From: Flavobacteriales bacterium
Lineage (GTDB): Bacteria; Bacteroidota; Bacteroidia; Flavobacteriales; Flavobacteriaceae
Length of the DNA: 34,442 bases
Assembly (NCBI GenBank): GCA_004214175.1
Contig: SGZH01000011.1
Span: forward strand, 1-34,442
Direction of reading: 5' to 3'
Positions 16,324 through 23,953 of this stretch are shown in pieces; the stretch's first letter is position 1; the number at the start of each line of letters is the position of its first letter. A model generated the notes under the pieces. It was given only the letters and a program-made list of their open reading frames with translations, made no database searches and was not told where the DNA came from. A program made the position numbers and the translations under genes.

Positions 16324-17289
16324 ATGAATATAGTATTCGTTTTGTTGGGTTTAACCTTATTAGTAATAGGAGGGGAATTTTTAGTGCGATCTTCTGTTGC
16401 TATTTCACTTAAGTTTCATTTATCAAGAATGATTATTGGTTTGACAGTGGTTTCTTTTGCTACGTCTGCTCCAGAATTATTTGTAAGTATTCAAGCTGCA
16501 TTTGATGGTTATCCAAATATTGCTTTGGGGAATGTAATTGGTTCTAATATTGCTAATATTGGTTTAGTTTTAGGGGTGACTGCGATTATTTCGCCTTTAT
16601 TTTTAGACCGAGATTTTTATAAATTTAATTGGCCGGTAATGATGTTGTTCTCGGGTTTCTTTTATCTAATGCTAAAATCTGGAAATAATATTGGAAGAGC
16701 TGAGGGTATTGGATTACTAATTGCTCTATTGGCATATTTGTGGTTTTTAGTAAAAAAAGCAAAAAAAAATATAAGAGCACAAAAAGTAACAGATTCTATA
16801 GAAATTGATACTGAGGTCATCTCCAATTTTAAAATTTTGCTATGGTTTCTAATAGGAGGAATTTCTTTATGGGGCGGAAGTGAATTGTTAGTTGCAGGAG
16901 CGGTTGGTATTGCTCATTTTTTTGAAGTAAGTAATCGTGTAATCGCAGTTTCAATGATTGCGGTAGGTACTAGCATTCCAGAATTAGCAGCTTCTCTTGT
17001 AGCAGCGTTAAAACATGAAAAATCTTTATTGATTGGTAATATAATAGGCTCTAATATTTTTAATATTGCATCAGTCCTAGGGATTACTGCACTTATACGA
17101 CCCATTATAATATTAGAATCAAGTCTGCCGTTACTTTTAAAAGACATATTATGGATGCTTGGTTTTTCTCTTGCTATATATCTTCTCGCAAGACTACCAA
17201 AGAAGTACTTATTAACTAGATATAAAGGATTGCTTCTCTGTGTGGCTTATGCTATTTTTATGATATCTATTTTTATTGTTTACAATTAA
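16324..17289 (+). CDS. Calcium/sodium antiporter of the CaCA family (YrbG-like)
   Basis: A 321-residue inner-membrane cation exchanger with about ten helices in two inverted halves. The two alpha repeats are clear: FATSAPELFVS with GNVIGSNIANIGLVLG in the first half, and VGTSIPELAASL with GNIIGSNIFNIASVLG in the second; their acidic and asparagine residues form the ion-binding centre in the family. A hydrophilic loop rich in lysine (about 140-160) separates the halves. It probably exports Ca2+ in exchange for Na+ or H+. I chose the ATG at 16324 over an in-frame TTG at 16315. It stands alone between the MORN gene (divergent) and glnN. Confidence 0.93.
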   Translation: MNIVFVLLGLTLLVIGGEFLVRSSVAISLKFHLSRMIIGLTVVSFATSAPELFVSIQAAFDGYPNIALGNVIGSNIANIGLVLGVTAIISPLFLDRDFYKFNWPVMMLFSGFFYLMLKSGNNIGRAEGIGLLIALLAYLWFLVKKAKKNIRAQKVTDSIEIDTEVISNFKILLWFLIGGISLWGGSELLVAGAVGIAHFFEVSNRVIAVSMIAVGTSIPELAASLVAALKHEKSLLIGNIIGSNIFNIASVLGITALIRPIIILESSLPLLLKDILWMLGFSLAIYLLARLPKKYLLTRYKGLLLCVAYAIFMISIFIVYN

Positions 17290-17305
17290 AATCTATTTAT
17301 TTGAG

Positions 17306-17337
17306 TTATTAACCTTTTTTATAGGGGGTGTTAATAA
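17306..17337. promoter_or_regulatory. Inverted repeat upstream of glnN
   Basis: TTATTAAC (17306-17313) and GTTAATAA (17330-17337) form a perfect 8-bp dyad with a 16-base spacer, between the antiporter stop and glnN. There is no T tract on the plus-strand side, so it is a poor terminator; an operator is possible but unproven. Confidence 0.3.
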
Positions 17338-17398
17338 AAAAATATACATTTATTTAAACTTTACCTAAAAAAAAGAGGGGTATTGTTTATAAAATAGA

Positions 17399-17406
17399 TA
17401 TTTTTG
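17399..17406 (+). promoter_or_regulatory. -7 box (TAnnTTTG) for glnN
   Basis: TATTTTTG fits TAnnTTTG, 31 bases before the glnN ATG. The nearest upstream TTG (17383-17385) is only 13 bases away, so the -33 element is uncertain. Confidence 0.45.
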
Positions 17407-17437
17407 CTTTTTTATTAATTAATCCAATCCTTTTAAT

Positions 17438-19624
17438 ATGTCCAAACTTAGATTTCAAGCAATCAAAGAAACGTTAAGAAGAAAACCTGTAATAGTTGAA
17501 GAACCAGCTAGACGCTCGACCATATTTGCTAAAAATGTATTTAACGAGGCAGCGATGCGACAATATTTAACAAAAGAATCTTACAACAGTGTAGTAGACG
17601 CTACGGTTAACGGATCAAAAATTAATCGAAATATAGCCGATCATATTTCTACGGGTATGAAGGAATGGGCTATTAATAATGGTGCCACACACTATACACA
17701 TTGGTTCCAGCCTCTAACTGGATCCACAGCAGAAAAGCATGATGCATTCTTTGAAACAACTGGTGATGGACAGGCTATCGAGAAATTTGGCGGTGGACAA
17801 TTAGTTCAGCAAGAACCAGACGCTTCAAGTTTTCCAAACGGTGGTATCAGAAATACTTTTGAAGCACGAGGTTATACAGCATGGGATCCTACATCTCCAG
17901 CATTTATATACGGAACTACACTTTGTATTCCTACGGTTTTTGTTGCCTACACAGGTGAAGCATTGGATAATAAAACACCTTTATTACGATCTTTACAAGT
18001 ATTAGATAGCGCAGCAACTGCAGTGGCAAAATATTTTGATAAAAATGTTACAAAGACTATAGCAACACTCGGTTGGGAGCAAGAATATTTTTTAATTGAT
18101 AAAGCATTAGCCGCATCAAGACCAGACATTACTTTAACAGGAAGAACATTGTTAGGTCATGAAGCTGCAAAAGGACAACAACTAGACGATCATTATTTTG
18201 GTTCTATCCCTACAAGAGCTCTAGATTACATGCGAGATTTGGAAACAGAATGTATGTTATTAGGGATCCCTGTAAAAACTCGTCATAACGAGGTAGCTCC
18301 AAATCAGTTTGAGCTAGCACCTATTTTTGAAGAAGCAAATTTGGCGGTAGATCATAATTCCTTATTGATGGATATTATGGAAAAGGTTGCAGAAAGGCAC
18401 CACTTTAAAGTTTTATTTCATGAAAAGCCCTTTAAGGGGATTAATGGAAGTGGAAAACATAATAATTGGTCGTTAAGTACCAATACCGGAGTTAATTTAT
18501 TAAGTCCCCACAAAACACCAAAACGAAACCTACAGTTTTTAACCTTTTTTATCAATACCATAAAAGCAGTTAATGAATATGAAGAGTTGATGCGTTCTTC
18601 TATAGCTAGTGCAAATAATGATCATCGATTAGGAGCTAATGAGGCACCTCCAGCTATTATTTCGGTATTTATTGGTTCGCAACTGACCAAAGCTTTGAAA
18701 GAATTAGAAAAAGTAACTAATGGAAAATTGTCTCCAGAGGAAAAAACGGAACTTAAATTAAATGTGGTTGGGAAAATTCCCGAAATTCTTTTGGACAATA
18801 CCGATCGTAACAGAACTTCTCCATTTGCTTTTACTGGAAATAAGTTTGAATTTAGAGCTGTTGGCTCTAGCGCAAACTGTGCAACACCGATGACGGTATT
18901 AAATTCAATAGTTGCAAAGCAATTAATTGAATTTAAGAAAAGCGTTGATACTCTCATTGAGAAAAAAAATATGAAAAAAGACGATGCAATTTTTAATGTC
19001 CTAAGAGAGTATGTTAAAGATTCAAAAAGAATTCGTTTTGAGGGCGATGGTTACGGAGAGGCTTGGGAAAAAGAAGCAAAAAAGAGAGGTCTAAGTAATA
19101 ATAAAAGTACCCCAGAAGCTTTAAAAGCTAAAATTTCAGAAAAAACGATTGCCTTATACGAAGAACTCAATATTATGAGTAGAGTAGAAATAGAAGCACG
19201 TTACGAGATAAAAGTTGAAGAGTATGCAATGCGCATTCAAATTGAAGGTAGAGTTTTAGGAGATATCGCCAGAAATCATGTAATACCAACTGCAATTAAA
19301 TATCAAAACAGATTGATTCAAAATGTACAGGGACTAAAAGATATTTATGGAAGTGGTTTCAAAAAATTATCAATAGAGCAATTAAAATTAATTGAAATGA
19401 TTTCTGAGCATATTGAAAAAATTAATAAAGGGATCACTGCTATGATAAATGAACGTAAAAAAGCAAATAAAATAACTTCACCAGAAAAATGTGCAGCAGC
19501 ATACTGTGATAAAGTAAAGCCTTATTTCGATGAAATTAGATATCATTGTGATAAATTAGAATTATTAGTTGATGACGAAATTTGGCCTTTGTCTAAATAT
19601 CGCGAATTGATTATGCTAAAGTAA
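17438..19624 (+). CDS. glnN: Type III glutamine synthetase
   Basis: GlnN joins ammonia to glutamate using ATP; the type III enzyme is the usual form in Bacteroidota and is much larger than type I/II. The 728-residue product shows the GSIII N-terminal domain (THWFQPLTGSTAEKHDAF near 85-105), the catalytic part with RHNEVAPNQFELAP, the KGINGSGKHNNWS segment and NRTSPFAFTGNKFEFRAVG, and a long helical C-terminal domain (about 560-728). All are intact and length is normal. It has its own promoter region with an inverted repeat and a strong terminator, so it is likely monocistronic and nitrogen-regulated; the regulator cannot be identified. Confidence 0.96.
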   Translation: MSKLRFQAIKETLRRKPVIVEEPARRSTIFAKNVFNEAAMRQYLTKESYNSVVDATVNGSKINRNIADHISTGMKEWAINNGATHYTHWFQPLTGSTAEKHDAFFETTGDGQAIEKFGGGQLVQQEPDASSFPNGGIRNTFEARGYTAWDPTSPAFIYGTTLCIPTVFVAYTGEALDNKTPLLRSLQVLDSAATAVAKYFDKNVTKTIATLGWEQEYFLIDKALAASRPDITLTGRTLLGHEAAKGQQLDDHYFGSIPTRALDYMRDLETECMLLGIPVKTRHNEVAPNQFELAPIFEEANLAVDHNSLLMDIMEKVAERHHFKVLFHEKPFKGINGSGKHNNWSLSTNTGVNLLSPHKTPKRNLQFLTFFINTIKAVNEYEELMRSSIASANNDHRLGANEAPPAIISVFIGSQLTKALKELEKVTNGKLSPEEKTELKLNVVGKIPEILLDNTDRNRTSPFAFTGNKFEFRAVGSSANCATPMTVLNSIVAKQLIEFKKSVDTLIEKKNMKKDDAIFNVLREYVKDSKRIRFEGDGYGEAWEKEAKKRGLSNNKSTPEALKAKISEKTIALYEELNIMSRVEIEARYEIKVEEYAMRIQIEGRVLGDIARNHVIPTAIKYQNRLIQNVQGLKDIYGSGFKKLSIEQLKLIEMISEHIEKINKGITAMINERKKANKITSPEKCAAAYCDKVKPYFDEIRYHCDKLELLVDDEIWPLSKYRELIMLK

Positions 19625-19632
19625 ATCGTATA

Positions 19633-19659
19633 TTCCAACCAATTAATTGGAGATTGGAA
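19633..19659. repeat. Composite palindrome after glnN
   Basis: A perfect 12-base palindrome CCAATTAATTGG (19639-19650) is nested inside a TTCCAA/TTGGAA pair (19633-19638 and 19654-19659) with a three-base AGA offset. It lies between the glnN stop codon and the terminator; alternative pairings are possible. Function unknown. Confidence 0.5.
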
Positions 19660-19683
19660 ATAATAAATTATTAATAAATACTT

Positions 19684-19710
19684 AAAAGCTCACTTTTGTG
19701 GGCTTTTTTT
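19684..19710 (+). terminator. Terminator of glnN
   Basis: AAAAGCTCAC (19684-19693) pairs with GTGGGCTTTT (19698-19707) with one G-U pair around a TTTT loop, followed by further T residues to 19710. It is about 60 bases after the glnN stop codon. Confidence 0.8.
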
Positions 19711-19724
19711 ATTGCTTACTTTTG
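19695..19724 (+). promoter_or_regulatory. Promoter of the purM-prfA-pyrF cluster
   Basis: TTTG at 19695-19698 and TACTTTTG at 19717-19724 match the -33 (TTTG) and -7 (TAnnTTTG) elements with an 18-base spacer, the best promoter in the window. The -33 element overlaps the loop and first stem base of the glnN terminator. Transcription would start near 19730, giving a leader of about 12 bases before the ATG at 19742. Confidence 0.65.
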
Positions 19725-19741
19725 TAGCTTAACTGTCTACA

Positions 19742-20920
19742 ATGAGTCAAGAAATTTCGAAAAGATATGCAACAAGAGGTGTATCTGCTTCTAAAGAGGA
19801 TGTACATAATGCCATTAAAAACGTGGATAAAGGTTTGTTCCCGCAGGCATTTTGTAAAATTGTCCCTGATTTTTTAACAGGAGATACTGATTTCTGCTTG
19901 GTGATGCATGCAGATGGTGCGGGTACCAAATCATCGTTAGCCTATATGTATTGGAAAGAGACCGGAGATTTATCTGTCTGGAAAGGCATCGCTCAAGATG
20001 CTTTAATCATGAATATTGACGACTTAATTTGTGTAGGAGCTACCAATGACATTATGCTTTCTTCAACAATAGGGCGTAACAAAAATAAAATACCAGGAGA
20101 TGTTATTTCTGCAATAATTAATGGTTCTGAAGAATTATTGAAAGATTTGAAAAAGTTTGATATTTCGATTCACTCTACCGGTGGTGAAACTGCAGATGTT
20201 GGAGATTTAGTACGTACAATTATCGTAGATTCCACAGTAATGGCTAGAATGAAAAGAAGTGACGTTATCGATAATGCAAATATTAAACCAGGAGATGTAA
20301 TCGTGGGATTAGCTTCTTTTGGTCAAGCTAGCTATGAAAATGAATATAATGGAGGAATGGGTAGTAATGGTTTAACATCTGCACGTCATGACGTTTTTGA
20401 TAAATATTTAGCTAATAAATATCCAGAGAGTTTCGACCAAGAAGTACCCAAAGAGTTAGTTTATTCAGGATCTAAACAACTAACAGATACCATCGCTAAT
20501 TCAGAATTAGATGCGGGTAAATTAGTGCTGTCACCAACCAGAACATACGCTCCAATCATAAAAACTATATTATCAAAGTATACGAATAAAGAGATTCATG
20601 GTATGGTTCATTGCAGTGGAGGTGCTCAAACAAAAATTCTTCATTTTGTAAAAGATTTACACATTATAAAAGATAATTTATTTGATGTTCCCCCTTTATT
20701 CAAACTGATACAGGAAGAGAGTAAAACTGATTGGAAGGAAATGTATCAAGTTTTTAATATGGGCCATCGAATGGAACTTTATGTGTCTCAAGAAATAGCT
20801 GATGATATAATTTCGATATCAAAATCGTTTAATGTTGATGCAAAAATAGTCGGTAAAGTTGAAACTTCAGAATCAAAAAAATTAACTATACAATCAGAGT
20901 TTGGAGAATTTCATTATTAA
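19742..20920 (+). CDS. purM: AIR synthase (PurM-like), Bacteroidota long form
   Basis: Matches the Bacteroidota protein annotated as phosphoribosylformylglycinamidine cyclo-ligase, which closes the imidazole ring in purine synthesis using ATP. The 392-residue product has the AIRS N-terminal half (ADGAGTKSSLAYMYWKETGD, AQDALIMNIDDLICVGA, STGGETADVGD) and the AIRS C-terminal half (GDVIVGLASFGQAS, MVHCSGGAQTK, VFNMGHRMEL). It is about 45 residues longer than E. coli PurM and its opening RYATRGVSASKEDVHNAI differs, so it is a distinct branch; whether it is the only PurM of the genome cannot be judged here. It heads a cluster with prfA and pyrF. Confidence 0.85.
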   Translation: MSQEISKRYATRGVSASKEDVHNAIKNVDKGLFPQAFCKIVPDFLTGDTDFCLVMHADGAGTKSSLAYMYWKETGDLSVWKGIAQDALIMNIDDLICVGATNDIMLSSTIGRNKNKIPGDVISAIINGSEELLKDLKKFDISIHSTGGETADVGDLVRTIIVDSTVMARMKRSDVIDNANIKPGDVIVGLASFGQASYENEYNGGMGSNGLTSARHDVFDKYLANKYPESFDQEVPKELVYSGSKQLTDTIANSELDAGKLVLSPTRTYAPIIKTILSKYTNKEIHGMVHCSGGAQTKILHFVKDLHIIKDNLFDVPPLFKLIQEESKTDWKEMYQVFNMGHRMELYVSQEIADDIISISKSFNVDAKIVGKVETSESKKLTIQSEFGEFHY

Positions 20921-20964
20921 TTTTTCAGAGTATCAAATAGTAAATAGATTAATTTTAAAGATTG

Positions 20965-20972
20965 TAAATTTG
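20965..20972 (+). promoter_or_regulatory. -7 box (TAnnTTTG) before prfA
   Basis: TAAATTTG fits TAnnTTTG exactly, 17 bases before the prfA ATG, with no TTG at the normal -33 distance. It may give prfA-pyrF a promoter of its own in addition to the one before purM. Confidence 0.45.
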
Positions 20973-20989
20973 TCCGAGAATAGAAATTT

Positions 20990-22066
20990 ATGTTAGAGAA
21001 ACTCCAAATAGTAAAGCAACGTTTTGATGAGGTAAGTGATTTAATTATTCAGCCTGATATTATAACAAATCAAAAACGCTATATTCAATTAAATAAAGAA
21101 TATAAAGATTTAAGAGTTTTGATGGAAAAACGAACAGAATATGTTTCATTAACTGAAAATATTAATGAAGCTGAAGAGATTATATTGGATGGGAGTGATG
21201 CTGAAATGGTCGAAATGGCTAAAATGGAATTAGATGAAGCTAAAGAAAGAATTCCTTTACTCGAAGAAGAAATTAAATTTTTGCTAATTCCAAAAGATCC
21301 TGAAGATGCCAAAAACGCCGTGATGGAAATTAGAGCAGGAACTGGTGGAGATGAAGCCAGTATTTTCGCAGGAGATTTATTTAGAATGTATACTAAATAT
21401 TGTGAGGGAAGAGGATGGAAAACTAGTGTAGTAGATTTTAGTGAGGGGACCAGTGGTGGATTTAAAGAAATTCAGTTTGAAATTACTGGAGATGATGTAT
21501 ATGGAATATTAAAATTTGAAGCTGGTGTGCATCGTGTTCAACGAGTTCCTCAAACAGAAACACAGGGTAGAGTTCATACAAGTGCAGCAACAGTAATGGT
21601 TTTTCCTGAAGCTGAAGAATTTGATGTTCAAATAGAAATGAAAGATGTACGTATTGATTACTTCTGTTCTTCAGGTCCTGGCGGACAATCAGTAAATACC
21701 ACCTATTCTGCAGTTCGATTGACACATGTCCCAACTGGATTAGTAGCGCAATGTCAAGATCAGAAGTCTCAACATAAAAATAAAGAGAAAGCTTTTAAAG
21801 TTCTTCGCTCTAGATTATACGATTTAGAATTGGCTAAGAAACAAGCAGAAGATGCTGCTAAAAGAGGCTCTATGGTTACTAGTGGAGATCGAAGCGCTAA
21901 AATTAGAACTTATAATTATTCTCAAGGCAGGGTAACAGATCATAGAATTAATTTAACGCTTTATGATTTAAGTAATATTATTAATGGAGATATTCAAAAA
22001 ATTATTGACGAATTACAATTAGTTAACAATACCGAAAAGTTAAAAGAATCAGGAGAAACTTTTTAG
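20990..22066 (+). CDS. prfA: Peptide chain release factor 1
   Basis: RF1 recognises UAA and UAG and triggers peptide release. The 358-residue product has the N-terminal helical domain, the stop-codon recognition motif P187-Q188-T189 (PxT type, as in RF1; RF2 has SPF), and the catalytic GGQ at 231-233 within [12 protein letters not shown]. The C-terminal helix with [27 protein letters not shown] is also typical. Length matches E. coli RF1 (360 aa). It is followed after one base by pyrF, so the two are almost certainly co-transcribed and translationally coupled. Confidence 0.96.
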   Translation: MLEKLQIVKQRFDEVSDLIIQPDIITNQKRYIQLNKEYKDLRVLMEKRTEYVSLTENINEAEEIILDGSDAEMVEMAKMELDEAKERIPLLEEEIKFLLIPKDPEDAKNAVMEIRAGTGGDEASIFAGDLFRMYTKYCEGRGWKTSVVDFSEGTSGGFKEIQFEITGDDVYGILKFEAGVHRVQRVPQTETQGRVHTSAATVMVFPEAEEFDVQIEMKDVRIDYFCSSGPGGQSVNTTYSAVRLTHVPTGLVAQCQDQKSQHKNKEKAFKVLRSRLYDLELAKKQAEDAAKRGSMVTSGDRSAKIRTYNYSQGRVTDHRINLTLYDLSNIINGDIQKIIDELQLVNNTEKLKESGETF

Positions 22067-22067
22067 A

Positions 22068-22898
22068 ATGACGAATCAAGAATTAATACATCAAATTTAT
22101 AGGAAAAAGTCTTTTTTATGTATAGGGTTGGATGTAGATATGAATAAAATTCCAAAGCACCTTCTAGAAAAAGAAGATCCAATTTTTGAGTTTAATAAAC
22201 ATATTATAGATGCAACTCATCATTTGGCTGTAGCTTTCAAACCAAATACTGCTTTTTATGAGGCCAATGGTATTAAAGGATGGAAATCTTTGGTAAAAAC
22301 AATTGATTATCTCAATAATACCTATCCTGAAATATTTACAATAGCAGATGCTAAACGAGGAGATATTGGCAATACATCTTCAATGTATGCCAAAGCCTTT
22401 TTTGAAGATTTAGGTTTTGATTCGGTTACCGTTGCCCCATATATGGGAAAGGATTCTGTGGAGCCTTTTCTTAACTTCAAAAATAAACATACAATTCTAT
22501 TAGCATTAACCTCCAATGAGGGAGCTTTTGATTTTCAAACTCAAAAAATTGATAATAAAGCGCTTTACAAAAATGTATTGAAAACTTCCAATTCATGGAA
22601 AAATAATGAAAATCTGATGTATGTGGTAGGGGCTACAAAAGCTGAATATTTTAAAGAAATTAGAACTCTTGTTCCTAATAATTTTCTCTTAGTTCCTGGA
22701 GTTGGTGCTCAAGGAGGTGATTTACATGAAGTATGTAAACATGGAATGAATAAAGACGTAGGCCTGTTAATTAACTCCTCTAGAGAAATTATTTATGCTT
22801 CAAATCAATTAGATTTTGAAAAAGCCGCTGCAAATAAGGCACATAATTTACAACAACAAATGGAAATCATATTGAATAAATTTAGTTATTCAGTTTAA
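22068..22898 (+). CDS. pyrF: Orotidine 5'-phosphate decarboxylase (type 2)
   Basis: Last step of UMP synthesis. The 276-residue product belongs to the longer type 2 group. The catalytic [10 protein letters not shown] segment lies at 94-103 with K96 as the expected proton donor, preceded by the GLDVD motif at 20-24 and followed by a phosphate-binding [10 protein letters not shown] segment. The start is ATG one base after the prfA stop. With purM upstream the cluster combines purine and pyrimidine synthesis with translation release. It converges on porP. Confidence 0.96.
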   Translation: MTNQELIHQIYRKKSFLCIGLDVDMNKIPKHLLEKEDPIFEFNKHIIDATHHLAVAFKPNTAFYEANGIKGWKSLVKTIDYLNNTYPEIFTIADAKRGDIGNTSSMYAKAFFEDLGFDSVTVAPYMGKDSVEPFLNFKNKHTILLALTSNEGAFDFQTQKIDNKALYKNVLKTSNSWKNNENLMYVVGATKAEYFKEIRTLVPNNFLLVPGVGAQGGDLHEVCKHGMNKDVGLLINSSREIIYASNQLDFEKAAANKAHNLQQQMEIILNKFSYSV

Positions 22899-22940
22899 TT
22901 GATTAAATATTTTATCAAAAGGTTTCTTCCCAAAAACCCT
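22899..22940. terminator. Weak convergent terminator region between pyrF and porP
   Basis: Two hairpins lie in the 51-base gap. TTGATTAAA/TTTTATCAA (22899-22918, one mismatch) directly follows the pyrF stop. AAGGTTT/AAACCCT (22919-22925 with 22934-22940, one wobble) is followed on the minus strand by TTTT and could end the porP transcript. Neither is strong. Confidence 0.35.
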
Positions 22941-22949
22941 AACTTTTAA

Positions 22950-23951
22950 TTAGTAATTAAATGTTCTTAATCTTTTATAGTCTGCTCTATTTCTTGAGAG
23001 CCATGGTTCAAAGTTAAATTGAATGGAAACCTCAAGAATTGAGGGGGAATATCTGATATCATTTTTTACTGAAAAGCTATAGGCAGTATTAAAATTTATA
23101 TTGCCAGCTTCTATCCCAAGATTTAAACCAATATTCACTAATGAAAAATCTTCTAAACTTGTCAGTTTTTGATGTATACCAGCTCTAAAGCTATTAAATT
23201 GAACTTCTTGAGATGAATATATTTTTAAGATATCACCAATTTTTGTTACAGAAGCATATGCAAAAATATAGGAGTTTTTTGGTAGTGATGATCGATTGAA
23301 TGGATCAATTTCTGTTTCGTAAGCTCCTTGAATCGAGATAGATAAATCTCTCTGTTCATCAGTTTCAGTATTAAAACTTATTCCAGCTTGATTGATATGC
23401 TTAGCACTTAATCCAACCAGAAAAGTTTCGTTGTATAAAATTGCTCCAACTCCTGCATCAAAACTATTATTAGTTTGGGGAGTTGTCAATGCAGGATCAT
23501 TTGAGGTAGGTAGAATGACACCTTCTGAAATCACCAACTGATCTTCAAAAATATAATTTGAAGCATCAACTTTTCGATTAAAAATCCCAAGATATATTGA
23601 GGGTAAGAAATAAAGATCTCTTCCTACATCAATCTTGTAGGTATATGAAAGGTTTAATTGGTTTTCTAAATAACCAAATTCTTTTACATTATGAGAAACA
23701 AAGTCAACGCCTAACGAAAATTTTAATTTTTCTAAGCTATAGCCTGCAAAGGCATATTTTGTATCAATATTTCTGATGCCATCGTAACTGATAGTATTAT
23801 AAATTACACCTGCTTTAGATTCAAAATTAAAACCATTATAACTTGGATTAATTAACTGCATATTATTAGCTTCATTAATTAAAAAGCCTTGACTAAAAAT
23901 TGAACCTAACGGCACAAAAAATAATAATATTTTGATTATAAATTTTTTCAT
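22950..23951 (-). CDS. PorP/SprF family T9SS outer-membrane protein
   Basis: A 333-residue outer-membrane beta-barrel protein of the PorP/SprF family. It has a signal peptide (1-21, ending IFSQG), the family's N-terminal NPSYNGF motif (about 36-42), then alternating amphipathic strands (for example LNLSYTYKIDVGRDLYFLPSIYLGIF) and a final strand ending near LEVSIQFNFEPWL. Members are needed for T9SS secretion of proteins with type B C-terminal domains, as SprF is for SprB in Flavobacterium johnsoniae. It starts two bases after the giant adhesin's stop codon on the same strand, so it is probably that protein's dedicated partner. Confidence 0.92.
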   Translation of the reverse strand: MKKFIIKILLFFVPLGSIFSQGFLINEANNMQLINPSYNGFNFESKAGVIYNTISYDGIRNIDTKYAFAGYSLEKLKFSLGVDFVSHNVKEFGYLENQLNLSYTYKIDVGRDLYFLPSIYLGIFNRKVDASNYIFEDQLVISEGVILPTSNDPALTTPQTNNSFDAGVGAILYNETFLVGLSAKHINQAGISFNTETDEQRDLSISIQGAYETEIDPFNRSSLPKNSYIFAYASVTKIGDILKIYSSQEVQFNSFRAGIHQKLTSLEDFSLVNIGLNLGIEAGNINFNTAYSFSVKNDIRYSPSILEVSIQFNFEPWLSRNRADYKRLRTFNY

Positions 23952-23953
23952 AA

